NCBI GenBank assembly: GCA_004102645.1
Contig: CP034928.1
Coordinates: 1,542,153 to 1,606,152 of the forward strand
Source: Candidatus Bipolaricaulis sibiricus
GTDB lineage: Bacteria; Bipolaricaulota; Bipolaricaulia; Bipolaricaulales; Bipolaricaulaceae
Direction of reading: 5' to 3'
DNA length: 64,000 bases
Positions 62,809-64,000 of this stretch are shown here, piece after piece. How positions within the stretch are numbered: position 1 is the stretch's first letter; each line of letters starts with the position of its first letter. The position numbers and the translations under genes were made by a program. The notes below the pieces were generated by a model. That model did no database searches. It was not told the origin of the DNA and saw only the letters and a program-made list of their open reading frames with translations.

Positions 62809-64000
62809 CCGAGATCTACCCTGGCTGCTACCGGGGACAGACCGCATCGGGACTGACCGTTCTTGCCGAGCCAATGCCTCACCTGAACTCGGTGTCGGTG
62901 GGGTTATGGGTGCGCGCCGGTGGACGCGACGACCCGCCTGGAAAGGCAGGTCTGGCTCACTTTCTCGAGCACATGACGTTCAAGGGGACCGCACGCCACA
63001 CTGCAGCCGAGATCGCCCAGGCGATCGATGTCCTGGGGGGACACCTCAACGCGGCAACGACCAACGAGTACACGTTCTACTACACCGAGGTTCTGGCAGA
63101 CGGCTTGCCCGACGCGATCTCCATCCTCGAAGAGCTCGTCACCTGTCCCCGCCTTGCCCCCGAGGACCTGGCGCGCGAGAAGGTGGTCATCGAGGAGGAG
63201 ATCCGCGCCGTGGAAGACAGCCCCGAGGACGTAGCGTTCCAGCTCCTCCACGAGGCGCTGTGGCCCGGCGGGCACCCGTTGGGGCAACCCGTGGTGGGGC
63301 GGCTCGCGTCGGTGCGTGCACTGGACCTGGATGACCTGTGGGACTTCTTCTCCCGCCACTACACGTCGCCGCGGATGGCGCTCGTGGCGTGCGGGAAGGT
63401 GGACCCAGAGCGCTTGTCTGATCAGGCCGCGCGCTTCGCGACCATCCCCGAGCGGGAGGAGATCGCAGCCTGGCAGCCTCCCCAGCCCGGTACGGGCATC
63501 GCCCTTGCCGAACGCGATGTCCAGCAGGTGCACCTCGTGGTCGGGTTCCCCACCGTTGCCGTTCAGTCTCCCGATCGATACGGAATCGAGGTCCTGAACG
63601 CCCTGCTCGGGGGTGGGGTCAGTTCCCGATTGTTCCAGCGGGTGCGCGAGGAACTGGGCCTCGTCTACGCGGTGTTCTCGATGACCTCCTACTACTCGGA
63701 CACCGGCGCTCTCGCCGTGTACGCCGCGACAGAGGAGCGGAAGCTCCCCCAGGTCGTCGATCTGCTGTGCCACGAGGTGGAGCTCCTTGCCCAGAGCCCA
63801 CCGCCGCCGTCGGACCTCGCCCGGGCCATTCAGCGACTGCAGAACGCCTTTCTCCTCAGTCTGGATGACCCGAGCGGCCGCCTGGCCCGTTTGGGGACCT
63901 CCACCGCGCTCGGCCGCACCCCCGCCGCACCCCATGAGGTGGTCCACCGACTGGGAGCTGTGACCGGGGAAGATGTGCAAGCACTGGCCCAACGGTTCCT
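62805..64000 (+). CDS. M16-family zinc peptidase (partial, runs off the window)
   Basis: The first 398 residues of an insulinase/mitochondrial-processing-peptidase-like enzyme. The inverted zinc motif is HFLEH (52-56), with the distal Glu in VIEEEIRAVEDS (about 131). The second half-domain begins VQQVHLVVGFPTVAV and includes LGGGVSSRLFQRVREELGLVY. ATG 62805 overlaps the pnp stop as ATGA, the common pnp-peptidase neighbour arrangement. The peptide shows no signal sequence, so it is probably cytoplasmic. Confidence 0.92.

Overview
This 64 kb window is GC-rich bacterial chromosome with ordinary housekeeping genes, many GTG starts and tightly overlapping operons. BamA, a Skp/OmpH-like chaperone, a Cys-rich protein with a C-terminal Phe and an SLH-domain protein point to a cell with an outer membrane. 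Formate-tetrahydrofolate ligase, FolD, AMP-forming acetyl-CoA synthetase, an acetyl-CoA-synthetase-like acetyltransferase, a hydrogenase maturation protease and an FNR-like regulator suggest an anaerobe with C1/acetate metabolism. My best guess for the lineage is Bipolaricaulota (Acetothermia/OP1) or a relative. That is an inference from gene content; no search was run.

Layout. 1-8 kb: the minus-strand heat-shock operon hrcA-grpE-dnaK-dnaJ, controlled by a near-perfect CIRCE element, then secA. 8-20 kb: an envelope/secretome region with a small SLH protein, a PGI/PMI isomerase, a strongly signalled Cys-rich predicted outer-membrane protein, a secreted protein with a dockerin-like loop, and a 1618-residue subtilisin-like protease with CARDB and PKD modules beside a small secreted companion. 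19.5-27.5 kb: mixed housekeeping genes, namely a ThiF/MoeB-like E1 enzyme, a TPR membrane protein, family 4 uracil-DNA glycosylase, tRNA-Gly(CCC), pgk, a LolA-like protein, a bifunctional-nuclease-family protein, smpB, prfA and rpiA. 27.5-36.7 kb: central carbon, with the Pat-like ligase-acetyltransferase fusion and, on the other strand, acs, an OFA-type MFS transporter, folD and formate-THF ligase. 36.8-42 kb: a DUF502 membrane protein, an FNR-like regulator and a hydrogenase protease, followed by secreted-protein genes, several of them frameshifted or decayed. 42.4-44.1 kb: nadE.

44-58.8 kb is a long minus-strand envelope and division cluster: yraN-comM-bamA-skp-ftcD-murD, a hairpin, then ftsW-murG-murC-murB-ftsQ-ftsA-ftsZ. 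It joins outer-membrane assembly, peptidoglycan precursor synthesis and the divisome in one direction. A folate enzyme (ftcD) sits between skp and murD. 58.8-64 kb on the plus strand holds an MTA/SAH deaminase-type amidohydrolase, rpsO, a polynucleotide phosphorylase with two S1 domains, and the start of an M16 peptidase that runs off the window.

Two themes cross the window. Several genes that head transcription units have a -10-like hexamer ending 7-8 bases before the start codon (secA, pgk, DUF502, amidohydrolase, LolA-like), which suggests leaderless mRNAs, while operon-internal genes keep Shine-Dalgarno sites. The intergenic spaces also carry dispersed repeats: GTCGCA palindromes, AGAACGCAGAG/GGGCACGAAG-type segments and GC-rich hairpins.
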